64,000 bases of DNA from Loripinus fragilis (taxonomy: Eukaryota > Mollusca > Bivalvia > Lucinida > Lucinidae): the NCBI GenBank assembly GCA_964019695.1, contig OZ026517.1:50833672-50897671 (forward strand), read 5' to 3'. The notes beneath the pieces were generated by a model. The model ran no database searches, was not told where the DNA came from, and was given only the letters and a program-made list of their open reading frames with translations. Shown in pieces: positions 28,956 to 40,726 of the stretch. Within the stretch, counting starts at the first letter, position 1; the number at the start of each line of letters is the position of its first letter. The position numbers were made by a program, and so were the translations under genes.

Positions 28956-28974
28956 AAAACGAAAGAGATCTAAT

Positions 28975-29165
28975 TTATTAGGTTAAGATAAACAAAAATT
29001 TTCAGCGTAAAATTGTAAATATTTTCTTACTCATAATTGTATCCTGTGTTTTTGGTGCTCAACAGAACTGTCTTATTGAGATGGTTTGTTTGAGTACGCA
29101 CAACACATGTTTTTGTTGAGAAATAAGAAAATTATTTTCTATTATGCACTCTTAACTTAATGCCT
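28975..29165. mobile_element. Hairpin MITE, degenerate copy
   Basis: GTTTTTGGTGCTCAACAGAA and GAGTACGCACAACACATGTT are the two arms. More diverged than 28155. Confidence 0.65.
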
Positions 29166-29232
29166 GTAATTTGGAAATATTTGGAATTATTGATCTATTA
29201 ACCTATATAACATCATTTTCTTTCACCAGATA

Positions 29233-29395
29233 TATAGAGAATACTAGGTGAGTGTCTTTTGATATCAAGTTTACCAGGCAAGGTTTTGAGAGCGCTTGTT
29301 GACATCGCGAGGCTTGCCGAGTGATTCAACATGCGTTCTCAAAGCCGAGCCTGGTAAACTTGATATCAAAAGACGCGAACCTGGTATTCTATTTA
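29233..29395. mobile_element. Foldback element with long stem
   Basis: TCTTTTGATATCAAGTTTAC followed by CAGGC pairs with GCCTGGTAAACTTGATATCA and AAAGA; outer arms AGAATACTAGGT and ACCTGGTATTCT also pair. The element is about 160 bp with a strong hairpin. Confidence 0.8.
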
Positions 29396-29399
29396 TCAG

Positions 29400-30425
29400 T
29401 TACCCATTGTTGAACACTCTTTAAACTAGCGATTGTGACATATTTTTTTATTTTGTGTTGATTCAGCGTCATTAGCGACGTCATTCAAAAAGTGCAACGT
29501 CATCATGACCTGATAAAGGTAACATGCCGTGAGATAGGAAACGTTTATTAGGTTATGTTGAAACAATTCAGTTAATATTACGGGTGACTGATAATTCATG
29601 TTATTGTTAGTCTATCTGTATTGTCTTTTGTACTTATATATGTTTATGTTTTTATGAGGAGACCTACTTGTGGCCCTTGGGCCCTTGGGAATCCTTGTTA
29701 AATAAATAAAGCATTAAATTAAATGAACCTTTTACCCCAGCGCTCCAGATAATTTTGACTACCATCAGTACCGATCCAAATGAAACTTGATCTGTACAAG
29801 CTATTTTCAGTCAGGACATGTATTTATTTTTTATATAATTATGCTTAGCCAAGCTTGTACTTATATTCGGGTCACATTGTTGATTACCCCATAATTCAAA
29901 ACAGGGATGTCCTTCTGCAGGTAGGTCAGAATTTTGGAACAGGGATCAATGTTCCAAGTTTTGTTTATAAACATGCTGCGCAGAGAAATTCCTACTTTCA
30001 GTTTCTACCTTAACTGGTTCACACAAAAATACAAGGACCAACCCAATAGCCAAACTCCCCAACAGCAGTCTCTGAGCTCAAATTCTTCTCAAAACTTGTG
30101 TTCTTCAACAAAGAAATTGCGAGGGGACCTAACTGTTGGGGAGTTTGTATTGAGACAAATAAAAACATCGTTAAGCAGTCCAGCAGGTTAATTCTGTACA
30201 TTGTGTATTAATGAAACACATAAATTTTGGCAAATTCACAAATGAATCCGAATATCAAGCGCCTTCTGATTCAAAATGGATGAAAAAGCTCCACTGCCTT
30301 ATGGGTTATCAGATAAAACAAACCGTTCCCGTACTGGGTTCATACTAATTTTCAACTCCATCCATATTTGCGGAAAACAGACCTGCAATTTACGCTTGTA
30401 TGGATGCTATCTGGAGCACTGTTTT
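29400..30425. other. No gene recognised
   Basis: The 85-codon frame at 29934-30191 and its overlapping antisense frame have no recognisable motif. No tandem or terminal repeat is evident apart from short inverted stretches. Confidence 0.5.
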
Positions 30426-30439
30426 ACCCTTTAACTCAT

Positions 30440-30545
30440 AGAGATGCCTTTTAACACTTTTGTAAACAGAGCAGACACAGATCAGGCAGCTCTTATAAGA
30501 GCTGCTTGATCATGGTCTACTCTGTTTGCTTATGGAAATATGTTA
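30440..30545. repeat. Imperfect palindrome of the GATCAGGCAGCTC type
   Basis: ACAGATCAGGCAGCTCTTAT continues into AAGAGCTGCTTGATCATGGT. Same architecture as the perfect palindrome at 24317. Confidence 0.75.
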
Positions 30546-30743
30546 AATCTGATCCTACTCTTTTGGACCTGATAAGTAATTTCTTTGTTCTATGTACCTA
30601 CATAAAAGCTTATTTATATAATCAAACATAGTGGGTGGAGCCTAGCATGAATATTCATGAAGGAAAGGGTTAAAATGTATAATGATTCATCTGATCTCCA
30701 TTTTATCAAATGGAATAGAACACATAATAATTGCAAAAATAGC

Positions 30744-30905
30744 GGAGAACACTGGCTCATTTGATAGAGCGTTAGACAAGTGGTTGAAGGGTTGCTAGTT
30801 CGAGACTCACAGCCAGCAGTGTCCCTGTGTTGTGTCCTTAAGCAAGACACTTTATCAACTGCTTAGTACTGGTTCAACACATCCCAACATGAGTGAAAAA
30901 TGGTT
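30744..30905 (+). mobile_element. tRNA-derived SINE, divergent family-1 relative
   Basis: TGGCTCATTTGATAGAGCGT (A-box-like), TAGTTCGAGACTC (B-box-like), then GTGTCCTTAAGCAAGACAC and TTAGTACTGGTTCAACA. The head differs from the other copies. Confidence 0.7.
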
Positions 30906-31619
30906 GACTGCTCTGTCGGTATCGTGTCCGACTGCATTTACGTGTCTGACTGCAGATCCAGGGGTCAAGACGTTGATCCTGGCCCAGTCCCATATACTTT
31001 CATGAAATAATTTCTACTGCCATTCTCCTCCTTTTAGGCCAGTCATTTTAGCCAATATTTGGGTCAAACCTACCACTAATTGCTACAGAAACGAAAAGTG
31101 CATTTTTGAAATATATAATCCTATATGCATCTCAGAAAAAAAGTCCTCAAATGTTGCATGATGGGAAATATAAAAAATTTTGATATGAGTCAGGCACCTA
31201 AAATCCGCAAAAAAATGTGTGTTACTATTGGTAAATAAACATAGTTGGTATATACAAGACACCACAGTACCTAGCAATATGCAGTTCATGAACAACAGAA
31301 TACAAGAACTTTAAGAAGGCTTATTTTATGTGGTGTATCATATCTTCTGTAAAAGTGGCTAACCAAATATCAGCAAGTGGGTAGTATTACCCAACCCATT
31401 CATTTCAATGGTACTGTAATCAACCAACTTCAGATTTGTATGATTGGAAACTCTAGCTATTTACAAAAAAGAATAAATTTATATATAACATTACTGCTAT
31501 GGATATGAAGCCACAATCATTTTGAAAAAAAACTTCGTCAATCTAAATGAACCAGACAAACATTACGCAAACATGTCTGTGCAATATACTGCAATATTTT
31601 ACGGCTGTAAAAATGATAA

Positions 31620-31732
31620 TTTTCAGATAGTTTTCTTATTTTTGCTCAAAACATAGATTGTGGGTACACTCTGAGGCGGTTCTAATAAGTACCCACAATC
31701 TATGTTTTAGAGCAAAAATAAGAGAAACTGTA
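31620..31732. mobile_element. Hairpin MITE related to the TGTGGGTACTC family
   Basis: TTATTTTTGCTCAAAACATA with GATTGTGGGTAC pairs with GTACCCACAATCTATGTTTT and AGAGCAAAAATAAG. A nearly perfect 35-bp stem. Confidence 0.85.
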
Positions 31733-31756
31733 TACCCGTGTAAACCCCAGTTATAC

Positions 31757-31835
31757 TATATGAGCCGTGACATGAGAAAACCGGATTTTCGCATATGCGA
31801 AAACAAAGCCACAGATCAGTTGTGCAGTAACTGGG
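31757..31835. mobile_element. Partial GAGCCGYGAC MITE
   Basis: TATGAGCCGTGACATGAG matches the end of the family at 26734/60173, followed by TTTTCGCATATGCGAAAA, a small palindrome. The other end is missing. Confidence 0.5.
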
Positions 31836-31864
31836 TCAGTTTATGTCTATTCTACCAACAGTAA

Positions 31865-33335
31865 TACTCCCCCGTTGAAAAGAACCAAAACTATGCCAAA
31901 ATTCCATCTAATTACAGAAAAATACAGCAAAAACACCAGGTGGAAAATTTTGTCAAAGAATGCTGTCCGCATATCGAAAAATTCAAGAGAAAATAACGTG
32001 AACAGGTGTACTTAAAGTCGATTTTCGTGTTTCTTATTTACGCGGCAGTACTTTAACAAAAAGCGTCTATATTATTAAAAAAAAACATTTTTGACGAACT
32101 ACTACCGTGTTCGTTGGCTAAGCCAATTCCTAATTGTAGGGCTTACGTTGATTTTGTCTTATTTCTATCATTTATCATTCCCGTGAGCAAACAGTGAAAC
32201 CCTGATCAGGCACCAAGCGATGGAGAGCTCTCCAGCGTCTGATCAAACTCTGCACTGTTTGGTTATGTCCTTAAATATGACGCTATAGGTTATGTGCGGA
32301 GCTATAGAGATGGGGACAGGATCTTCCAAAATAGCCTGGTGTTAATTATTTTCTGTTATTCATTTGATAATAGATTTATTCTTTCATTTTTAAGGAAATC
32401 ATTATTCTCTGACATTTCAATTTTGGCTCTTTATTAATGGTAATCAACATCAAACCCCAATATGTCAAAATTTATTGTGATCTGTTTCCCATGTAATGGA
32501 TAGATGTCAGTATACACGGCAGTTGCAGCAACAGCGAATTAGTTTTAATACATGAAGCATGCACAATAGCCTTTACTAAGCTGGGTGGAGCGAATATGAT
32601 TGCACATGTGCAGTGGCCGCTATGTCTACCTTTTCCACACTTCCACCTTTTCCATGTTACACCGGCACCTCCGATCCCAGTTCTCAGTTTCCTCCGCCAT
32701 GGGAATGTAGTAACATCCGGTGCGGTTTCGTATGGTAGCGTAATCTGTTTATATGTTTAACAAGTCATAGCTTTACAAAAAATGGCTAGCTGAAGTTTAG
32801 ACCTATATTATCGTATGTTTTCTTGCACACTGTATTTTTTGGTTGTTGTTTTTTAGTGTATTTCTTTCTGTCCTCTCAGTGTTGTCCAGGTTCATTTGTC
32901 ATAATTTCTGGTAATTACTATCTGAAGTGTGATTACATCATAATCTTTTCTCGATTTTTTGCACGACAACCAAGTGCCAGTAGGTTCAGTGGTAGCAAAC
33001 TATTAAAACTTCCCCCTGGCTTGGGCAAACCTGTTGTCTTAGCCATGGGGCTGTTCTTTTGACAGGTTCCTTTTAGAAAGATCATATGTTGCTCTGTTTA
33101 AGAAGTATAATAATGAACATCTTAAGATGTTAATAAAGTTAATAAAGGTATCCCGATGGTATACATCATTAGTGTTGCATTCAGCAGACTTGAAAATGGG
33201 ATTGTATGATAGATCCGACAGGCCAGATAAGCATTTCCCTCTACCAATTGGCATAGTGGTCACCAACATTAGATAAGGCAAAATGCACAACAGTTCATCA
33301 GACGAAGAAAATTGTATACAGGGCACTAGTGTCCA
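31865..33335. other. No gene recognised; one palindrome
   Basis: An imperfect palindrome lies at 32190-32275 (AAACAGTGAAACCCTGATC ... GATCAAACTCTGCACTGTTT). The frames at 32823-33062 and 33039-33326 have no family motif. Otherwise unassigned. Confidence 0.5.
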
Positions 33336-33340
33336 ACATT

Positions 33341-34690
33341 CCCGATATTCAAAACTTTGGTACTAATTGTGCTCCTCTTGTTGCAGATTTGTTTTTGTTC
33401 TGTTATGAGAGAGACTTTATCATTGATATTGACTGATATTATTGAAGCTTTTAACTCCACCTCCAGATATTTAGATGACTTACTTAATATTGATAATCCT
33501 TACTCTGAACAAATGGTAGGTCAGATATATCCTACTGAACTTCAGTTAAACAAGGCTAATTCTTCTGATACTGAAGCTCCGTTTTTGGACTTGAACTTGT
33601 CAATAACAAATGGCATAGCTTCTAAAATTTATGATAAACGGGATGATTTTAATTTTGAAATAGTAAATTTCCCATTTCTTGATGGAGATGTTCCTCGCTC
33701 CACTTCCTATGGTGTATATATTTCTCGGCTTAATCGTTTTGCTAGAGTGTGTTCTAATGTTGATGACTTCAACAACTGAAACTTATTTTTAACTGCTTAG
33801 TTATTAAAACAAGGTTATAGATATCATGAAATTCTAAAAGCATTTTCTAAATTCTAACACAGACACTCAGAGTTAATTGTTAAATACAACATTGGATTAA
33901 AAACTTCTGCAACAAGGCATATCAGAACCTATATTTATGGTGATTCGTTTGAAGATCTAATTTTAGTGATCAATTCAAAAAGATTGTAAAACGTTATATA
34001 AGGGTTGGATATAACTTGATTATGATGCGACAGTCTGCATGCTGGGTTTTAAACCCAATCACAGTTTATAGCTATGGTTACCCCTTTAATTGCACAACGG
34101 TGGGTTAGGCCTCAGACTCTATGACGGCTCTGACGTAAAGCTTTAATCGGTGGGTTGGTGCCTGATGCTTATCTGTAGCTGGACCCACCGTGGCTCAACT
34201 TGAAGATTTCTTTAGCTCTGACTATCTGTGAGTCATGAGCCTTTTTCATTGTTTCATCATGGTGTGTTAATTTGTGTTTTTCCATGATGATACATTGCAT
34301 GGGTCAGAAGGCATCCATGCGAGCTGAACATTTCTTGTACTTCAACAACAGCAGAATCTAGGAAGAAGATTTGATACCAGTAAAATGCATTTAAGCCCCC
34401 GTTGGCTTAGGCTGCTGTCTGTTCTAAGGCGGTGGTTCTGTTGTTGTTGACTTTTTGTTTATTGTTACTCCCATTGTGGGAGTCTGTAATTGTTCTATGT
34501 TTTGTTGTACATTACTTTATGTCCATTCTAGTATTGCAATCATCTTGCTGGGGAAGAGAGAGCTGGTTGCTTTGCTTAATTTGTGTTCCTGGTGTCTCGT
34601 GATGATTGAGTGGCTCTTCCTTGCGGTGCCATGGGGTTGTCTGTGGTTTGTGATTGTGGTATTTCCTGATCATACTTACTATTTTTGTAT
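33341..34690 (+). pseudogene. Reverse transcriptase retroelement fragment with 3' end
   Basis: The + strand reads NCAPLVADLF and CYERDF, then after stops and frame changes SRYLDDLLNIDNPY (catalytic DD box), a long readable stretch to 33779 including DTEAPFLDLNLS, KIYDKRDDFNFEIV and YGVYISRLNRFARVCS, and later KRYIRVGYNLIMMRQSACW near 33990-34060. It then continues into the 3' block shared with 15050-15675 and 56240-56570. The 5' part (fingers region seen at 318-1003) is missing, so the copy is 5'-truncated and inactive. It is the same family as 1-1185. Confidence 0.85.
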
Positions 34691-34696
34691 AGGGAA

Positions 34697-34975
34697 GTAT
34701 TGACCACTGTTCCAACGATGGAGGTAACTTTATACAGAGCAGTAATGATCACTGTTCCCACAACAGAGGCAGTTCTATACAGAGCAGTAACGGACACTGT
34801 TCCCACCATGGAGGTAGCTTTATACAGGGTGGTAATGGTCACTGTTCCCTACAGGGAGGTAGTTATATACACAGCAGTACTGACCACTGTTCCCCAGAGG
34901 GAGGTAGCTTTATACAAAACATTAATGGCCACTTTTCCCACCACGGAGGTAGTTTTATTTAGAGCAGAAATGCCG
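34697..34975 (+). repeat. 45-bp minisatellite, about six copies
   Basis: Units of 45 bp contain GACCACTGTTCCCACNANGG and GAGGTAGCTTTATACAGAGC. Because 45 is divisible by three, an open frame with a 15-residue repeat arises on both strands (TVPTMEVALYRAV-like on +). It starts immediately after the RT element's 3' end. I do not regard the frames as genes. Confidence 0.9.
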
Positions 34976-34999
34976 CCTTATTACTTATTAGAGACATCT

Positions 35000-36060
35000 A
35001 ACAACTGATTCTTTCTATTTTCAAGATGAAAAACGAATCTTTTTTAATTAAAAACCTTCTTCAGAAGTGAGATCAAGCTGTAAACTTGATCCTTGCCATG
35101 TTTTTCGTAGAAATGCTTCGAAAATCGCCCAAAAACGCTTTGTACAAGTATATTCAATTTCATGATGACACTAATGTGCTTCCGTACTTTTAAAATTCGA
35201 GCGTGACATATTTTAATTATATGAATAAAAAAAAAAAATATTCCTGCAATTTAACATATATTTCATATTTTCTTTCTGATTGCTATGATTCGTGACGATT
35301 TCTATGTGATATAAAATAAAATAACAATAAAAGTGGTGCGAAAATTATAGCCACGAAAATATGTGACACCAGGGAATATTGAGCTTAGTTTTCTCTTACA
35401 AACGCATTGGAGCGTCAGTTGCCTTGGGGCGATGATCAAAAATACATGGATCGGCAAAAAAAATACTCAAAGATAATTACCTGTGTGTAATGGTCAGAGG
35501 AAAACTGCGACAACGATTTTATTCGAGTCGTCTATACAACCGGAAGCGGTTCCTAGGGAGAGAAAGTACAATCTACGGTGGACTTACAGGGCCGCCGCAG
35601 AAAGTATTATATGAGGAATAGATTAAGGTATTATAATATCGTTTCCTTTCAGATATTTTGTGAGGACTTTTAGTATGTTGTAGATGACATAAGAAACTTT
35701 CGCTCAGGCACAAAAAAGTTTCTGTAGCAATTAGTGGTACCCCAAAAGCTATTATGACTTGCCTATTTCTGCTGATTCAAGAAGGGTTGTTGTCAGTTAC
35801 AAGCGAAAGTGTGTGCACAAAGTACTAGTTAAAAGCTTATGGTCAAACTTGACCAGAAAATATTGCGGTTAAATGAACTGACGTCCCATCATGACCATAG
35901 CTGTTGACTGGGACGTTAAGCATCAAACCAAACAAAATTATCCTTTTATGAAAACAGTGTAGAACCAGGTTAGCTGGCTTTTAATGAAGCAAGTTGATCA
36001 GGATCTAAACTGTTTTCACTCTGATTGAAAATACATTATAGCATGCTTACAACTATTATG
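35000..36060. other. Unassigned region with small repeat fragments
   Basis: A SINE-tail-like piece lies at 35880-35935 (TGACTGGGACGTTAAGCATC) and a dispersed palindrome fragment at 35955-36020. The G+C-richer patch at 35500-35620 contains ACCGGAAGCGG, an ETS-type motif, and on the minus strand CAG|GTAATT; a promoter here is only speculation. Confidence 0.4.
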
Positions 36061-36104
36061 CCATAGGTTAGACTGGCTCCAGTCTTTAAAACAGTTTTTC
36101 ATCG

Positions 36105-37395
36105 ATGTGCCATCATAAACTTGTAGCCAGTCTAACTCTGATAGCACTGGTGTCATATCATAAACTTGTAGCCAGTCTAACTCTGATAGCTCTGGTGTCA
36201 TATCATAAGCTTGTTGCCAGTCTAACTCTGATAGCTCTGGTGTCATATCATAAGCTGGTAGCCGGTCTAACTCTGATAGCTCTGGTGTCATATCATAAGC
36301 TGGTAGCCAGTCTAACTCTGATAGCTCTGGTGTCATATCATAAGCTGGTAGTCAGTCTAACTCTGATAGCTCTGGTGTCATATCATAAACTGGTAGCCAG
36401 TCTAACTCTGATAGCACTGGTGTCATATCATTAAACTTGTAGCCATTCTAACTCTGATAGCACTGGTGTCATATCATAAACTTGTAGCCAGTCTAACTCT
36501 GATAGCTCTGGTGTCATATCATAAGCTTGTAGCCAGTCTAACTCTGAAAGCTCTGGTGTCAAATCATAAACTGGTAGCCAGTCTTACTCTGAAAGCTCTG
36601 GTGTCATATCATAATCTGGTAGCCAGTCTAACTCTGATAGCTCTGGTGTCATATCCTAAGCTGGTAGCCAGTCTAACTCTGATAGCTCGGGTGTCATATT
36701 ATAAACTGGTAGTCAGTCTAACTCTGATAGCTCTGGTGTCATATCAAAAGCTTGTAGTCAGTCTAACTCTGATATCATAAACTGGTAGCCAGTCTAACTC
36801 TGATAGCTCTGGTGTCATATCATAAGCTTGTAGCCAGTCTAACTCTGATAGCTCTGGTGTCATATCATAAGCTTGTAGCCAGTCTAACTCTGATAGCTCT
36901 GGTGTCATATCATAAACTTGTAGCCAGTCTAACTCGGAGAGCTCTGGTGTCATATCATAAACTTGTAGCCAGTCTAACTCTGATAGCTCTGGTGTCATAT
37001 CATAAGCTTGTAGCCAGTCTAACTCTGAAAGCTCTGATGTCATATCATAAACTTGTAGCCAGTCTAACTCTGATAGCTCTGGTGTCATATCATAAGCTTG
37101 TAGCCAGTCTAACTCTGAAAGCTCTGGTGTCATATCATAAGCTGGTAGCCAGTCTAACTCTGAAAGCTCTGGTGTCATATCATAAGCTGGTAGCCAGTCT
37201 AACTCTGATAGCACTGGTGTCATATCATAAACTTGTAGCCAGTCTAACTCTGATAGCACTGGTGTCATATCATAAACTTGTAGCCAGTCTAACTCTGATA
37301 GCTCTGGTGTCATATCATAAATTTGTAGCCAGTCTAACTATGAAAGCTCTGGTGTCATATCATAAACTTGTAGCCAGTCTAACTCTGATGGCTCT
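36105..37395 (+). repeat. 45-bp minisatellite, about 28 copies
   Basis: The unit comprises GTAGCCAGTCTAACTCTGAT, AGCTCTGGTGTCATATCATA and AACTT. Copies differ at a few positions (AAACTTGT / AAGCTGGT / AAGCTTGT; CTCTGATAG / CTCTGAAAG), giving variant classes. Frames stay open on both strands over hundreds of bases: YHKLVASLTLIALVS on + and MTPELSELDWLQVYD on -. These frames follow from the unit length and are not evidence of a protein. Confidence 0.95.
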
Positions 37396-37427
37396 GTTTT
37401 TTAAAACAGAGCCATCAGAGTTAGACT
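37376..37427. repeat. Perfect 25-bp-arm hairpin closing the minisatellite
   Basis: AGTCTAACTCTGATGGCTCT plus GTTTT, a TT spacer, then the exact reverse complement. The last unit has been copied in inverted orientation. Confidence 0.95.
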
Positions 37428-37499
37428 TACTACAAGTCTATAATATGACATATTAATGAAAAATTGTTTTAAGGACTGGAGCCAGTCTAGCCGCAGGTG

Positions 37500-38310
37500 A
37501 ACAGGATAAAAATTTAGGAAGAGTGTTGTACATAAAAATACTCAGCATGACAATGGTTAAAGTGAAAATGATATGGCATACACCTGCAATTTACCTGAGC
37601 CCTCATAAGGCTAAAAAAAGGGATTGTTTCTCAGGCCATTTTTTTCAAAAACAGATGAGGCAGGCAGGTTTTTATTTTGTTTGTTTTTTATTTCCCCAAA
37701 AACAGATGAGGCCATTCTTTTTTCTTTTTTTTTTTTTGAACAAAATTGAATGAAATTTCTTTGATGCAAAGAAATCCTTGCAAATAAACAGGACTTGATT
37801 AAAGAAATTTGCTTATCTGTCAAACAGCAAAAAAGTGAATCAAATTAATTGATACGAGGCAATCCTCGCAAATACACTTGACTTGACAGGACAAAAGTTA
37901 AAGTTCCTGTTATTCCCCGGGGAGGGGGGTGGGGGGGCCTTGGTTTCAAATGACTAGTGCATTAAAGGTGTTTCTACTAGCTGGGGTGTCTGAAATGCTA
38001 GACTGTTGCTCCCCAGTCTGAAAAAATCAATATAGGTGGCACAGGTATTCAGTAACCCTCCCCCTTTCATTCCAGAATTTTTGGGGGTCATTGATGACCC
38101 CTTGTTTGAAAATTTGGGGGTCATTGGCAAATTTAGAGGATCAGAACTTTTTTAATGTATAATTACTTTTTGTCTCAGCATGCCTCAATATTAAAGGTAT
38201 TTGAAGAATGCCCCCTATCAAAAGATAAAAGTTCTCGAAATTAGGTGCATGTTTTACTATCAATAGGCTTGTGATCGATGATTTTGTTACATTTTATGTT
38301 TCATGGTAAT
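37500..38310. other. No gene recognised; low-complexity tracts
   Basis: CAAAAACAGATGAGGC occurs twice (37645 and 37697), with T-rich tracts at 37715-37735 and G-runs at 37917-37938. Otherwise nothing identifiable. Confidence 0.5.
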
Positions 38311-38314
38311 TATT

Positions 38315-39985
38315 AGCTCATCTGAGCCGAAGGCTCATGGGTGAGCTAATAGTATACCAGTCACTCCGGTGTCCATCTGTCTGTCAACATTTTCAAACAT
38401 CTTCTCCTCTGAAACCACTGGGCCAATTAAACTCAAATTTCATATGGAGACTCCTTAGGACGCGGGAACAAAAGTTTGTTCAAATGGTCCTGGTCACATG
38501 ACCAAGATGGCCGCCATGCCCATATATGGTAAAAACCCTTTAAAAATCTTCTCCAGAACCAGAAGGCCGATGACCTTGGGACTTGGTATGTAGCATTGGG
38601 GGTGTTGGGCCTACCAAGTTTGTTCAAATAATGATCCTAGGTTGACCTTGACCTACTTAGCGTCAAGGTCAAATTTTCTTCCTAATGCATTTAAATGGGA
38701 ATTTTTTTGAAAAGTTGATTTTTTGAATACTGTTAAAGCCAAAGTCATTATTCTTACTTGATATGTTGAACCTAATGAGACAATAGCTATAAATAAGTTT
38801 CAAAGGTCAAGGTTGACCTTTGCCCTTTCAGCCAAGGTCGCTCATATTGTGGTCCCATCAATATATTAAAACATAGTTTTCTCACAAATCATTGGCCCAA
38901 TTGAGCTCAAATTTCATGTGAAGACTCCTTATGATAAGTAAGCCAAAATTAATACAAAATATTTTGGTCACATGACAAAGATGGCCGCCATGCCCATATA
39001 TGGTAAAAACCTTTTAAAAATCTTCTTCTCCAGAACCAGAAGGCCAGTGAATTTGAGACTTGGTATGTAGCATTAGGGATGTGGGGCCTACCAAGTTTGT
39101 TCAAATGATGATCCCAATATGACCTTGACCTACTTAACATCAAGGTCAATTTTGCTTCCTAATGCATTTGAATGGGAAATTTTTTGAAAAGTTGAATTTA
39201 TTAATACTGTTGAAGCCAAAGTAATTATTTTCACTTGATATGTTCAATTTAGTGTTTCAAAGGTCAAGGTTGACATTTGACCTTTCAGTCAAGGTCGCTC
39301 ATATTGGCGTCCCATCAACATATTAAAACATAGTTTTCTCACAAACCACTCGGCCAATTGATATCAAATTTCATATGACAACTCCTTATGATTAATTAGC
39401 CAAAATTTATACAAATTGTTATGGTCACATGACTGAGATGGCCACCACGCCCATATATGGTAAAAACTTTAAATATCTTCTTCTCTGGAACCAAAAGGCC
39501 ATTGGCTTTGGGACTTTGTATGTAGCATTGGGGATGTGGGCCCTACCAGGTTCGCACAAATGATGAATCTAGGTTGACCTTGACCTACTTTATGGCAAGG
39601 TCTATTTTGATTCCTAATGCATTTATATGGGGAAAATCTTAAAATGTTCTTTTTTCTATAAATGTTGAAGCAGAATTCATATTGTTAAACCTAATGAGAC
39701 AATGGTTTTATATTAAGTACCAAATGTCAAGCTGACCTGTGACCTTTTATCCAAGGCCACTCATTTGGCCACAAATCTATCTAAACATCTTTTTCTCAGA
39801 AATCACTGGGCTGTTGATGGATTATTCATTAGGTTGTTTAGGTCACTTGACCAAAATGGCTGCAACCCCCATATATGGTAAAACAAAATTTGTTCCATTA
39901 TAAGCTGTAGTTGACCTTGAACTATTTTAACATCATTAAGGTGATCAGGTGAGCGCCTCAGGACCTTCAGGTCCTCTAGTTCAAT
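38315..39985 (+). repeat. Tandem-array element with ~450-bp units, TGACCT-rich
   Basis: Starts AGCTCATCTGAGCCGAAGG and ends near GGTGAGCGCCTCAGGACC, as in the 9810-20385 element. The interior has nearly four copies of a ~450-bp unit, marked by GTCACATGACCAAGATGGCC at about 38490, 38970, 39425 and 39845 and by CATATATGGTAAAAAC. TGACCTTGACCTAC and GTTTCAAAGGTCAAGG occur in each unit. Confidence 0.85.
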
Positions 39986-39989
39986 GTTG

Positions 39990-40720
39990 TGTTGCTTGTA
40001 GTTAAAGCCCTATCCTCCAGAGGACAAGAAATAAAAGTGTCTGCTCACCAATTATATTACGGGTCAGCCATTGTTGTTTAACAGTTGAGCGCTTTACCCA
40101 TGCGCAGACGGTCAGTCTGAAAATAGTCGTGATGCATTGGTTTCATTTCTTTTAAAATCGTTGTCTTATATATTTTGGTGTATCGGAGCAAAGAAAACTT
40201 TCTTTTCTAGACTACTTATTTTTAAATTTATGCTGCATAATGCCCCAAAATAGCAGCGATAGCGAAACAAGCCAAAATTATTTGGAACTAAACCCCATCT
40301 GTGCGAATCGCAAATGACTTTTGACATGCGCAGTCATTGTTTTTGAAATAAATCAGAAACGTCATGGAAATATCCAGCAAAGATATTTGTGCGCAGGTCT
40401 ATTTTCCACAGGAACACTATTTATAGAAGCGTTATCATCGAGGTAAATTGAAGTCCTCAGATCTCCGCACATAAAGAAGATTGAGTTTCGTTCTCGCTGC
40501 TTTTTTGTGTACGTCACGAAAACGCACAGGCAAACAGTCAGAAAGAATGCGGTGTTTATTTGTTTATTTTTTTAAAAGAGAAAAACAAGTGTATATGCGG
40601 GGCATTTCAACTAGATGCGGCGGTGCCCTAGAAACATTTGTTTTGTTTTTTTAGCCTAAGATATAGGGAATAAGCAAAATTTTCAGCTTTACAAATATGA
40701 ATATTTTCTTACCCATCATT
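39990..40720. other. Unassigned spacer
   Basis: It contains no recognisable exon. At 40655-40720 a fragment (AATATTTTCTTACCCATCAT) resembles the hairpin MITE at 27660. Confidence 0.45.
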
Positions 40721-40726
40721 TTAGCT

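Larger units (their letters stand above)
31069..35748. mobile_element. Possible 4.7-kb element bounded by 22-bp inverted repeats
   Basis: TACCACTAATTGCTACAGAA plus AC at 31069-31090 is exactly inverted at about 35727-35748. Weaker similarity (AAAAGTCCTCA) follows inside both ends. The interior contains other repeats, an RT fragment and unassigned DNA. There is no transposase and no target duplication was recognised, so this may be two copies of one small repeat. Confidence 0.4.
36069..37488. mobile_element. Foldback element enclosing a 45-bp minisatellite
   Basis: Left arm GACTGGCTCCAGTCTTTAAA with ACAGTTTTTCAT (36069-36100) is inverted at 37455-37486 as ATGAAAAATTGTTTTAAGGA and CTGGAGCCAGTC. 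TA flanks both ends. Between the arms is a long 45-bp array. The arms and TA flanks suggest a DNA transposon whose interior became a minisatellite; no transposase remains. Confidence 0.8.

Noticed and set aside
36105..37456. Long open frames of 15-residue repeats on both strands (up to 214 codons)
   Set aside because: They follow from a 45-bp unit without stops in those frames. The same array is open on both strands, has no splice or start context, and lies between transposon-like arms.
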